A DNA stretch of 52,153 nt, taken from NCBI GenBank assembly GCA_022510465.1, contig JAFLTJ010000005.1:1-52153 (forward strand). The letters run 5' to 3'. A model generated the notes under the pieces. The model saw nothing but the letters and a program-made list of their open reading frames with translations, had not been told where the DNA came from and ran no database searches. Below, piece by piece: positions 27,066 to 35,094 of the stretch; position 1 is the first letter of the stretch; each line of letters begins with the position of its first letter. A program made the position numbers and the translations under genes. This DNA comes from Muribaculaceae bacterium (GTDB lineage: Bacteria > Bacteroidota > Bacteroidia > Bacteroidales > Muribaculaceae).

Positions 27066-27713
27066 TTATAGTCTTGACAAACGAGAAATCATTTCAACAG
27101 GGTTAGGACTGTTGAAAACTTTGCTCCCGGCGACAAGAATGTCTGCGCCATGTTCTGAGGCCAATCGACCGGTCGTTTCATTTATGCCACCGTCGACCTC
27201 AATCAATGCAGAAGAACCGGTGGCCGCGATAAGTTCTTTGAGCCTGTCTATTTTTCTTAATGTGTTTGGAATAAACTCCTGACCGCCAAAACCAGGGTCA
27301 ACCGACATTAACAATACCATATACAGCTCTCCAATTATGTCGCGAAGCATATCCACAGGCGTTGTAGGATTGAGCGTGACAGCCGGTTTCATCCCCGCCT
27401 CTATAATCGCTTCAATAGTGCGATGCAGGTGACTGGATGCCTCAAAGTGTACGTTCATAATGTCGGCTCCGGCATCTTTCATGTGGTCAATCCATTTTTC
27501 AGGTTGAACCACCATCAGATGCACGTCTAACGGTTTTGTCGACAAACGAGATGCCACTTTGATAACCGGGAATCCGAATGATATGTTTGGAACAAAAACA
27601 CCATCCATGACATCCAAATGAAGCATCGAGGCTTCTGAGTCATTGACAAACGCAATCTGTTTCTCCAAATTAGAGAAATCAGCAGCTAAAAGGGATGGAG
27701 CTACTTGTATCAT
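27066..27713 (-). CDS. rpe: Ribulose-phosphate 3-epimerase
   Basis: Interconverts ribulose 5-phosphate and xylulose 5-phosphate in the pentose phosphate pathway. Clear TIM-barrel signatures: APSLLAADF near the start, HLDVMDGVFVPNISFG (metal-binding His and Asp), VHLMV, SVDPGFGGQ, and EVDGGI near residue 175. Length 215 aa is normal. Its start overlaps the dedA stop (ATGA), and ftsK begins 67 bases after it. Confidence 0.96.
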   Translation of the reverse strand: MIQVAPSLLAADFSNLEKQIAFVNDSEASMLHLDVMDGVFVPNISFGFPVIKVASRLSTKPLDVHLMVVQPEKWIDHMKDAGADIMNVHFEASSHLHRTIEAIIEAGMKPAVTLNPTTPVDMLRDIIGELYMVLLMSVDPGFGGQEFIPNTLRKIDRLKELIAATGSSALIEVDGGINETTGRLASEHGADILVAGSKVFNSPNPVEMISRLSRL

Positions 27714-28363
27714 TTTATGCGGTGTTTTAGTACATTACGAATTATGATAGCCACACACACAAGACCAATTATTATGCCAAAGTAGGAGAGATAGGTGTTG
27801 TATTTCTCAACACTGACATACAGGTCGTTAAGCGGTACTGTACTTCCAAGCCAATAGCCAAGGGCCCCCAATACGGCGTTCCAAAGCAGGGCTCCAAGTC
27901 CGGTAAACGCTATAAACTTGCCTATATTCATTCTGGCAAGCCCGGCCGGAATGGAAATAAGCTGGCGAACGGCCGGAATCAGACGGCCTATAAATGTGGA
28001 TATAGCTCCATGTTGCTCAAAATACCGTTCGGCATTGTTCACTTTTGCCTCATCAATCAGGCATGCATGGCCTATATTGGAGTTTGCAAATTTATAAACT
28101 AACGGTCTTCCTATCCAGATAGCCAAGAAATAGTTGACTAACGCGCCAACAATAGCACCGGCTGTCGCTACTACAACTACGGCCGTGACATTCATGTTCC
28201 CTCCGGTTACGGCAAGATAAGCCGCCGGTGGCACGATTACCTCCGAGGGAAATGGGATGAAAGAACTTTCAATGACCATCAGCAGGAACACCCACCAATA
28301 GTTGATATTAGCTATTACCCAGTCAAATATGGCTGCGGCATCAATAATCGACAATGTTAACAT
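27710..28363 (-). CDS. DedA-family membrane protein
   Basis: Inner-membrane protein of the DedA family, linked in other bacteria to lipid carrier (undecaprenyl phosphate) flipping and membrane homeostasis. It has about five hydrophobic segments. The signature FIPFPSEVIVPPAAYLA lies at about 36-52, and the conserved FIGRLIPAVRQLISIPAG at about 120-137 contains the functionally important Arg residues. Length 217 aa fits. It begins the probable dedA-rpe-ftsK-lolA-trxB-uup unit; the coupling to rpe is a 4-base overlap. Confidence 0.9.
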   Translation of the reverse strand: MLTLSIIDAAAIFDWVIANINYWWVFLLMVIESSFIPFPSEVIVPPAAYLAVTGGNMNVTAVVVVATAGAIVGALVNYFLAIWIGRPLVYKFANSNIGHACLIDEAKVNNAERYFEQHGAISTFIGRLIPAVRQLISIPAGLARMNIGKFIAFTGLGALLWNAVLGALGYWLGSTVPLNDLYVSVEKYNTYLSYFGIIIGLVCVAIIIRNVLKHRIK

Positions 28364-28397
28364 TTAAACTTAAGACTTATACCATGGAAATGTTCTA

Positions 28398-28405
28398 CAA
28401 AATTA
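28398..28405 (-). promoter_or_regulatory. Probable -7 box for dedA
   Basis: Minus-strand TAATTTTG, 34 bases before the ATG; no good -33 element. The remainder of 28364-28646 is AT-rich with long T-runs and no gene. Confidence 0.45.
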
Positions 28406-28571
28406 CAACATTTTTTTTGAATGACGTTTTTTTTTTGACATTAATGCAATGAAACTTTTTTGTATTATATAACTGTTTGATTTACAGAAGAAACCAATCG
28501 TTGTTCAATTGTTGTTGACGTGTAGGTAGAAATTAGTATCAATATATGGCTTATTTTAAAAGTATTTGTTG

Positions 28572-28579
28572 TAACTTTG
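28572..28579 (+). promoter_or_regulatory. -7 box for the polysaccharide export operon
   Basis: TAACTTTG matches TAnnTTTG. The leader to the ATG at 28647 would be about 62 nt. The -33 match is weak. Confidence 0.5.
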
Positions 28580-28646
28580 CAGAGCTTATTTGTGTGTATC
28601 AGCGCATAACAGCAGCTTGAATCTAAATAATCTATCTAAGACAGTA

Positions 28647-29468
28647 ATGAAAAAGACAATTTTGGGATTATCGCTTGTTATCGGTGCTTTACTGGTTGGA
28701 TGTACCACGGCCAAGAAAGTTCCGTATATAGTTGACGCCGAAACCATTCCGGCTGAGATTCTAAATCAAGTTCAGCCGGCCGCCGAGCCCCGATTTGCCC
28801 CCGGTGATCTACTTAATATTGTTGTTACTACTACAAGTACGCAGGCTGCAATGCCGTTCAATAAAGGTGTTATGGTTGATTACGACGGGCAGGTTGGCTC
28901 CAACACAGCGGCGAGAGGCGATGCCAGTATTTATAATTATCTTGTCGATTCACATGGATATATAGATTTTCCCATATTGGGACCTATCCATATTGCCGGG
29001 ATGACAAAGAGCGAAGCTGTAGAAAAACTTCAACGCGAATTGTGGCCTAAATATCTTACCGAAAAACCGGCTATTGATATGCGTCTTACCAATTTCCACG
29101 TTTATATGCTCGGCCAGGTTGGAACCGGGGTTGTGCGTGCCGAGAACGAGCGGCTTAACATACTTGAAGCTATATCTATGTGTGGGGATCTTGGTATACA
29201 AGGTCGGCGTGACAACGTAATGCTGATACGAACCAATTATGATGGAACTCGAGAAATCGTGCGGTTGGACCTCCAGGATAAAAATCTTCTAATCTCACCG
29301 TATTTCCAGCTCCAGCAGAATGATATGATATATGTTGAGCCTAACAAGACCGCAGCTGACGGTTCGTGGGCTTTGCCAAAGGCATATTCAACTACTCTTA
29401 GTATCGTTGGTGGTGCGTCATCAATAATTGGCCTTGGTCTTACAATTGCCAATTTGGTAAAGAAATAA
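28647..29468 (+). CDS. Wza-like polysaccharide export lipoprotein
   Basis: Outer-membrane exporter of the Wza family, expected to form the channel for capsule or exopolysaccharide. The signal ends in lipobox LVGC (Cys about 18). The polysaccharide export domain (about 48-150) contains FAPGDLLNIVVTTTS and DSHGYIDFPILGPIHIAG; an SLBB-like domain follows (VYMLGQVGTGVVRAENERLNI). The C-terminus is a hydrophobic segment (LSIVGGASSIIGLGLTIANLV) that probably crosses the outer membrane. The start at 28647 is preferred over 28590 because it gives a proper signal peptide. The autokinase gene follows 34 bases later. Confidence 0.92.
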   Translation: MKKTILGLSLVIGALLVGCTTAKKVPYIVDAETIPAEILNQVQPAAEPRFAPGDLLNIVVTTTSTQAAMPFNKGVMVDYDGQVGSNTAARGDASIYNYLVDSHGYIDFPILGPIHIAGMTKSEAVEKLQRELWPKYLTEKPAIDMRLTNFHVYMLGQVGTGVVRAENERLNILEAISMCGDLGIQGRRDNVMLIRTNYDGTREIVRLDLQDKNLLISPYFQLQQNDMIYVEPNKTAADGSWALPKAYSTTLSIVGGASSIIGLGLTIANLVKK

Positions 29469-29502
29469 ACGATTAAATCCGCTATTCAAGTTCATTACAA
29501 TC

Positions 29503-31914
29503 ATGACAGATAACGAAAATCAGATAAATAAACAACAGGATGGTCAGGAACAGCAACCATTTGATATCATTGGCCTTTGCCTTGAATTTCTGGCCAATTG
29601 GAAATGGTTTGTGCTTTCAGTTATTGTGTGCCTTTGTGTTGCATGGTATCATCTTGCGGGGGTAACGCCTATTTATTCTGTTCAGGCTTCAATCTATCTG
29701 AAGAATGAAGACAATACAAACTCTTCAAACGTATTTGCCGGTCGTTCTCAATTATTAAACATAAAAGATTACATTGACCAGGCTGAGCTGCTGATATTGA
29801 AATCAAGAAACAATCTTGTTAAGGTTGTTGAAAGTTTGGATCTATCCTATTCCTACTATTACGTTGGTCGTTTTCGTGACCATACTGAATATGGCAGTAA
29901 TCCGGTCATAGCACAACTGGACTCGGTATCATTGTATAATTTGACATCTCCCATCAATATTAAGTACACTTTTGATGATGGTAAGTATCATTTTCAGCTA
30001 CAGTCAAATTTGGGTAAAGTAGTTGAAAAGAAGGTCTTTGAAACGTCAAAACTACCCGTAAAGATTGAGTTGAGTCAGGGTACCTTGATTTTGAAAGCCT
30101 CCCCGTCTGTATCAAAAATCAATGGAGAGCACAAAATAATCATAGAGACCCCCTATAGTGCGGCGGCACGTTTGTCGGGATCTCTTAATCTTGGATTTGC
30201 CAAAAGCACCGGAGCCGTTGTAAACATCTATTGTAATACATCTTCTCCTACTCAAGGAATTGACGTTATTAATGCACTGATTAAGATTTACAATCAGGAT
30301 ATTTGGAATGAGAAAAACCGTTCGGCGATGCAGACAGAGCAGTTTATTGTTGAACGTCTTGCTTTGGTTGAATCAGAACTAAACGACGCGGAACGTGATG
30401 TGGAGGAATATCGTCGCTCAACCGGAATTATCGATATTAGCTCTGAAACGTCGACGGCTTTGGGTCGTTCGCGTGAAGCCGACCAGCGTTTGGCCGAAAT
30501 CGACTTGCGTCAGCGTATAATTAGCGACGTGGAGAAAGTTGTTGCTTCTCAGGACGATTATTCATCGCTTCCGTTGGTGATAGATGATGCAACCGTTAAT
30601 TCCTATATATCAGCCTATAACAAGAAAGTTGCCCAGCGGGCTGCATTGCTCGATGGTGGTACTGAAAACAACCCGATAATAAAGAATCTACAAGAAGATA
30701 TAGCTCGTACCAAGAATGAAATTTATCGCAGTATCCTGAATCTGCGTGGAAGCATTCAGACAGAGCGCAATAGTATTGCACGGCAAGAAAGCGAGGCCAA
30801 TTCTCGATTGTCGTCAATCCCGGTAAATGAACGCGAATTATTCGGGCGTATCCGAAAGCAAAATGTAAAGGAAAATCTGTATAACTTCCTTCTTGAAAAG
30901 AGAGAAGACATCTCTATACAGAAAACGCTTGCAACTCCTCAGGCTCGTTTGATAGATAATCCGGCAAGTGGTGGTATTGTTTCGCCGCAGCCGCAGAGTA
31001 CCTATACCATAGCGCTGATAATCGGTTTGCTGATTCCGGGTTTGATAGTTTTCTGTCGTTTCATGTTCTTCCCCATATTCAAGGATAAAGATGACCTGGC
31101 AAGAGCTACAAAGGTTCCCATTATCGGTGAGATACCTTTGAGCGACGGAACAAAAGAATTTGTTGTGTCAAAAAGCGAATCGACGGCTATTGCCGAGCTA
31201 TTCAGACTCCTGCGAAACAACTTGCAATTCATGATGAGCAATGACCGCAAGATTATTCTTGTCACATCAACGATAGCCGGCGAAGGTAAAACATATATAT
31301 CAAGTAATATCGCCTTAACATTTGCCCTTGCCGGCAAAAAGACCATTGTTGTTGGTTTGGATATTCGCAGGCCAATGTTGGCTCATCGTTTTAATCGGAC
31401 CAACGACGTCGGTGTCACGAGCTATCTGTCGGGAAACAATATGAATCTCGATTCGATGATTAGCCAGAGCGATCAGCATGAGAATCTGTACATCCTGCCT
31501 GGTGGCCCGGTTCCCCCCAATCCTAATGAGCTTTTGATGAGCGAAAACATGGAGAAATTGCTTGATGATCTGAGGCAGCGTTTTGATTACGTCATTTTGG
31601 ACTCTGCTCCTATCGGAGTTGTTTCCGATACCTTGTTAATCGCTCCGCTGACCGACCTTCAGCTCTATGTTACGCGTGCCAATTATCTGTCAAAGAAAGG
31701 GTTGGATGTGCTGCACACAGCCGTTGGCAATGGCCGATTAAGCAAATGCTATATAGTTATGAATGGCGTCAATGTTAAGACCCGAGCCTACAGTTATCGT
31801 CGCTATGGCTATTATAGCAAACATAATTACGGCTATGGTTACGGATACAGCTACAGCAACGATACCCCGCGAAGAGGATTCATAGCTCGTTTGAAGAAAA
31901 GATTTAGAAAATAA
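29503..31914 (+). CDS. Wzc-like chain-length regulator and tyrosine autokinase
   Basis: Inner-membrane protein that controls polysaccharide polymerisation and export. The N-terminal Wzz domain begins after a membrane segment (about 35-52); a periplasmic coiled-coil region (about 265-460) leads to the second membrane segment (about 505-525). The cytoplasmic BY-kinase domain has Walker A TIAGEGKTY (about 588), Walker A' VVGLDIRRPML, and Walker B YVILDSAPIG. The tail (about 763-785) carries ten tyrosines in a short stretch (SYRRYGYYSKHNYGYGYG), the autophosphorylation cluster. 803 aa is typical for Bacteroidota. No glycosyltransferases follow, so these two genes form an orphan export module. Confidence 0.94.
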   Translation: MTDNENQINKQQDGQEQQPFDIIGLCLEFLANWKWFVLSVIVCLCVAWYHLAGVTPIYSVQASIYLKNEDNTNSSNVFAGRSQLLNIKDYIDQAELLILKSRNNLVKVVESLDLSYSYYYVGRFRDHTEYGSNPVIAQLDSVSLYNLTSPINIKYTFDDGKYHFQLQSNLGKVVEKKVFETSKLPVKIELSQGTLILKASPSVSKINGEHKIIIETPYSAAARLSGSLNLGFAKSTGAVVNIYCNTSSPTQGIDVINALIKIYNQDIWNEKNRSAMQTEQFIVERLALVESELNDAERDVEEYRRSTGIIDISSETSTALGRSREADQRLAEIDLRQRIISDVEKVVASQDDYSSLPLVIDDATVNSYISAYNKKVAQRAALLDGGTENNPIIKNLQEDIARTKNEIYRSILNLRGSIQTERNSIARQESEANSRLSSIPVNERELFGRIRKQNVKENLYNFLLEKREDISIQKTLATPQARLIDNPASGGIVSPQPQSTYTIALIIGLLIPGLIVFCRFMFFPIFKDKDDLARATKVPIIGEIPLSDGTKEFVVSKSESTAIAELFRLLRNNLQFMMSNDRKIILVTSTIAGEGKTYISSNIALTFALAGKKTIVVGLDIRRPMLAHRFNRTNDVGVTSYLSGNNMNLDSMISQSDQHENLYILPGGPVPPNPNELLMSENMEKLLDDLRQRFDYVILDSAPIGVVSDTLLIAPLTDLQLYVTRANYLSKKGLDVLHTAVGNGRLSKCYIVMNGVNVKTRAYSYRRYGYYSKHNYGYGYGYSYSNDTPRRGFIARLKKRFRK

Positions 31915-31927
31915 AGACTTATAAGTG

Positions 31928-31975
31928 CACAAAAAAGGCGAAACTGTTGATTCCGACAATTTCGCCTTTTTTGTG
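31928..31975. terminator. Strong bidirectional terminator between the autokinase gene and dnaB
   Basis: A perfect 16-bp stem (CACAAAAAAGGCGAAA, 31928-31943, with 31960-31975) carries A- and T-runs on both sides, so it can end both convergent transcripts. Confidence 0.9.
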
Positions 31976-31988
31976 TATGGCTTGCAAA

Positions 31989-33548
31989 TCAAAACGGAGC
32001 CGGCTCGTCGGGCATCGGGGTAAGAATGTCGGCAGTTCCACCTCCAAGCGGCATTGGTGGCGGTATAGCTCCGGTGTCAAATGTGTTCAGACTTGAATCA
32101 ACTGTTTGTCCGATACCGCCAGTCGACAGATCATCTTCCCAGTTCTCAAATCGGGCAAACTTGTTTCTGAACCTCATCTTGACATCATCCACACGGCCGC
32201 TACGATGCTTTGCCACTATAAACTCAGCCAATCCGCGAATGTCATTGCCGGCTGCATCGGTGCCCGAGCGCAGATAGTATTCAGGTCGGTGAATAAAGCA
32301 TACTATATCGGCATCCTGTTCTATCGCTCCACTCTCGCGAAGGTCACTCAATTGAGGGCGTTTACCGTCACGGCCGTCTCCGCGTGCCTCCACACTACGA
32401 TTAAGCTGCGACAACGCCACGATTGGTATGTTCAGCTCCTTTGCAAGCTGCTTAAGCGATCGAGAAATATAGCTAACCTCCTGCTCGCGGCTGCCAACCT
32501 TTATTCCCGATGCATTCATCAGCTGAAGATAGTCTATGATAATAAATTCGACATTGTGTTCGCGAACTAGGCGGCGAGCTTTCGTTCGCAACTCAAAAAT
32601 CGACAGAGACCCCGAGTCGTCAATATACAACGGTGCGCCATATAAACCTTTGACGCGCGACATCAGCTGGTCCCATTCTACAGGTAACAACTGGCCGCTC
32701 TTTATTTTCTCGCCCTCAAGCTCACACACGTTTGAAATCATACGGTTTATTAGCTGCACGTTCGACATTTCAAGCGAGAAGATAGCCACCGGAATATTGT
32801 AATTAACAGCCATATTCTTTGCCATTGATAGCACAAACGCTGTTTTTCCCATTGCCGGGCGTGCTGCAATAATTATGAGGTCAGAGCGCTGCCAGCCCGA
32901 TGTCAATTTATCCAGTTCGTGGAAGCCACTCTGAATACCGCTCAATCCCGACGTTTGGTTAGCGGCTGTTTGTATCTGTTCAATGGCCTGTGATATGATG
33001 GGGTCTACCTGTGTGACATCCTTTTTGACATTGCGCTGCGATATTTCAAACAGCTTGCCCTCGGCCTCTTGTAGCAAATCGTCAACATCATTACTTTCAT
33101 CAAACGCTTTCGCCTCGATTGTTGATGCAAATGTAATTAATTCTCGTGCAAGGTATTTCTGTGCAACTATACGAGCATGATATTCTAAGTGTGCTCCCGA
33201 AGCCACTCGTGAGGTCAGTTCTGTAATAAAGACCGGACCGCCAACCTCGTCTAACGTGCCGTTGGTTCGAAGCTGTTCCGTGACAGTTAGCATATCAATA
33301 GGTCGTTGCGAGGCCCCCAGTGCAACAATCGCTTCATATACCTTTTGGTTTGCCGGCTCATAAAAACTCTCCGGTTTGAGCAAGTCACACACTATTGTAT
33401 AGGCATCTTTCTCAAGCATTAAAGCTCCAAGTACAGCCTCTTCCAGCTCCTTATCGCGTGGTTGCACCCTGCCGCCATGGTCATACAGCGGATTATGTAC
33501 AGGTGCCTGGCGACGGTTATTTTGTCGGTTATTGTTATTCTGTGGCAT
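31989..33548 (-). CDS. dnaB: Replicative DNA helicase DnaB
   Basis: Hexameric helicase that unwinds the chromosome at the replication fork. The N-terminal domain starts near residue 30 (QPRDKELEEAVLGALML), after a polar stretch rich in N and R. The RecA-like core has Walker A ARPAMGKTAF (about 228-237), Walker B EFIIIDYLQLM, and the conserved Arg-containing REQEVSYISRSLKQLAKELN and SDLRESGAIEQDAD. The tail is rich in proline and glycine (IPPPMPLGGG). Length 519 aa is normal. No intein is present. Confidence 0.97.
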   Translation of the reverse strand: MPQNNNNRQNNRRQAPVHNPLYDHGGRVQPRDKELEEAVLGALMLEKDAYTIVCDLLKPESFYEPANQKVYEAIVALGASQRPIDMLTVTEQLRTNGTLDEVGGPVFITELTSRVASGAHLEYHARIVAQKYLARELITFASTIEAKAFDESNDVDDLLQEAEGKLFEISQRNVKKDVTQVDPIISQAIEQIQTAANQTSGLSGIQSGFHELDKLTSGWQRSDLIIIAARPAMGKTAFVLSMAKNMAVNYNIPVAIFSLEMSNVQLINRMISNVCELEGEKIKSGQLLPVEWDQLMSRVKGLYGAPLYIDDSGSLSIFELRTKARRLVREHNVEFIIIDYLQLMNASGIKVGSREQEVSYISRSLKQLAKELNIPIVALSQLNRSVEARGDGRDGKRPQLSDLRESGAIEQDADIVCFIHRPEYYLRSGTDAAGNDIRGLAEFIVAKHRSGRVDDVKMRFRNKFARFENWEDDLSTGGIGQTVDSSLNTFDTGAIPPPMPLGGGTADILTPMPDEPAPF

Positions 33549-33568
33549 AATATTTGTTTTTCTGATTG

Positions 33569-33576
33569 CAAATATA
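33569..33576 (-). promoter_or_regulatory. -7 box for dnaB
   Basis: Minus-strand TATATTTG matches TAnnTTTG, 21 bases before the dnaB ATG. No clear -33 element. Confidence 0.5.
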
Positions 33577-33642
33577 CTACATAATTTGCCTTAAAAATCG
33601 CCTGTTAATAAATTTTGAAAAACTTCCCGCGTTTTCAACATA

Positions 33643-34296
33643 ATGCTAACCCATTCCGGAGTTCTTGTGAACTTTATTGTGAGAAATTTTAATGAATGTT
33701 CAGCCTTAATTATAAAAGGCCGACTTATTTTTTGTAATTTAACTTCCGATATTTGGATTTGGAAATTTTTTGAATGGAATAAGCTGATTAAATTTTTTCA
33801 GTATTTTGCTTTCGGTGTTATTTGCTCAACGTACAAAACAAAGTTTTTTATAATCTTGAATAACACACGTTTTCTAACCTTTATTATTATCGGATGGATT
33901 AGTTCCCAAGTTTTAGCTTTAGATGATAGTTTTAATTTAAATTATCCATATCTGCGTAAATTGGTCTCAAATATACCACTGACTTTTTGTGCTATCTTGA
34001 CTGTAATAGCCATGTTCCATTCCTATAAAGAGCATCTAACTTCAGATCATAGGCTTGGTAGAATTCTACAATATATAGGGAAAAGAACACTCGATATATA
34101 TATGATTCATTTCTTCTTCTTGCCAAATCTCCTTTTTTTGCAACCTTTTTTGAAATCAGGAAATATGATTGCTATCCAGATAGTGATATCCTTGGCAGTT
34201 TCAATTATTATAGTCGCTTTATGTCTTTTGGTTAGCGCAATTATTAGGCGTAGTAGTTTTTTGGAATACACACTTTTTGGAGTCAAGAAATTATAA
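33643..34296 (+). pseudogene. Truncated acyltransferase-3-family membrane protein
   Basis: 217 codons matching only the C-terminal part of an acyltransferase-3 (OafA/WecH-like) membrane protein. The FQYFAFGVICSTY region resembles a mid-protein membrane segment, and GRILQYIGKRTLDIYMIHFF is the conserved late motif with the catalytic-site-like helix. The N-terminal segments, including the GH motif with the essential His, are missing; full proteins have about 340-370 residues. The segment is clearly AT-rich compared with dnaB. It begins only about 95 bases from the dnaB start. Probably a gene remnant, though a short functional protein cannot be excluded. Confidence 0.6.
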
Positions 34297-34326
34297 TATG
34301 CGCTACATTTGGTAAACACATAAAAA

Positions 34327-34360
34327 AATCCCGAGGTGAAAACTTTTACACTTCGGGATT
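34327..34360 (-). terminator. Terminator of the LTxxQ-protein gene
   Basis: AATCCCGAGGTG (34327-34338) pairs with CACTTCGGGATT (34349-34360) with one G-U pair. On the minus strand a T7 run follows, so it serves the gene at 34397-34936. Confidence 0.8.
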
Positions 34361-34396
34361 CTGGGGGTATTATGATAGATAAAGGGCGGGTGTCAG

Positions 34397-34936
34397 TTAC
34401 TTCCTGTCGGCTCGAGGTTTACCGGGTGCTGCCGACGACTTCTTGCCTCTCATTGCTTTCCCGTCAACCCCTGCCCGTTTGCCGTGCATCTTTTTTCCCT
34501 TAATCACGTGCTTGCCGTGCATTGAAGCCGATACCTTGTTGGTGGAATTTAGAACCAGATTTTCAAGATATTGAACATACTGTTCGGTCGATAGAATTGC
34601 CTTTATTTCATCAAGTTTAGCTTTCTTGGCAGCTTTCAGGTCATGGCGGGCACTCTTAGCCTTGTCGCGTGCCGCTTTACGTTCTTCCTTTGCCTGTTTC
34701 ATTTTCTCCGTGCGTTCAGCTTTACGCTTTTCATCAAGCTGTTTCAGCTGTGCTTGTTGAGATTCGGTCAGATTCAGACCCTCGTAAGGATTGAAACGTT
34801 GAACCTGCTTCTGAGGCATCTGGCAACAGGTTGTATCTGTTTTTGCCTCTCCTGCTTTTGATGTATTGTCGGCAACTGAGGGAAGTGCGATGAATGTCAT
34901 TGTGGCAAGTGCTATGCCTAAAATTTTCTTTTTCAT
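34397..34936 (-). CDS. Spy/CpxP-like periplasmic LTxxQ protein
   Basis: 179-aa secreted protein with a signal peptide (MKKKILGIALATMTFIALPSVA). A pair of Cys (CC) follows at about 37-38. The LTESQQAQLKQL and STEQYVQYL repeats are LTxxQ motifs, as in Spy/CpxP and the metal-linked CnrX group. Between them is a very basic helix rich in K, R, A and E. The C-terminus is disordered, with K, G, H and M. A role as periplasmic chaperone or stress protein is inferred from the family. The start codon lies in a stable leader hairpin, and a palindrome lies just upstream (see separate entries). Confidence 0.75.
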   Translation of the reverse strand: MKKKILGIALATMTFIALPSVADNTSKAGEAKTDTTCCQMPQKQVQRFNPYEGLNLTESQQAQLKQLDEKRKAERTEKMKQAKEERKAARDKAKSARHDLKAAKKAKLDEIKAILSTEQYVQYLENLVLNSTNKVSASMHGKHVIKGKKMHGKRAGVDGKAMRGKKSSAAPGKPRADRK

Positions 34937-34994
34937 AGTTTCTTGTTTGTGAGAGATTAACTAACTTGTTTTGTCTCTTTGACGAGAAACTATG
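34934..34994 (-). promoter_or_regulatory. Leader hairpin pairing the start codon of the LTxxQ gene
   Basis: On the minus strand CATAGTTTCT (34994-34985) pairs perfectly with AGAAACTATG (34943-34934), and the last three bases are the start codon. An inner AGAGA/TCTCT stem supports it. If transcribed as a leader, the start codon would be hidden. Confidence 0.55.
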
Positions 34995-34998
34995 GCAT

Positions 34999-35016
34999 AG
35001 GATTAATCGTAATCCT
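34999..35016. promoter_or_regulatory. Palindromic operator-like site
   Basis: AGGATTA-ATCG-TAATCCT, a perfect 7-bp inverted repeat with a 4-base spacer, just upstream of the leader hairpin. A regulator binding site is plausible; the regulator is unknown. Confidence 0.45.
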
Positions 35017-35094
35017 CAATTTAACAGATTTTTAACTCTATACACCTCCGGCTGTTAAAATATAACAAAATTTAGCCTGCCCATTAAACCTTTA

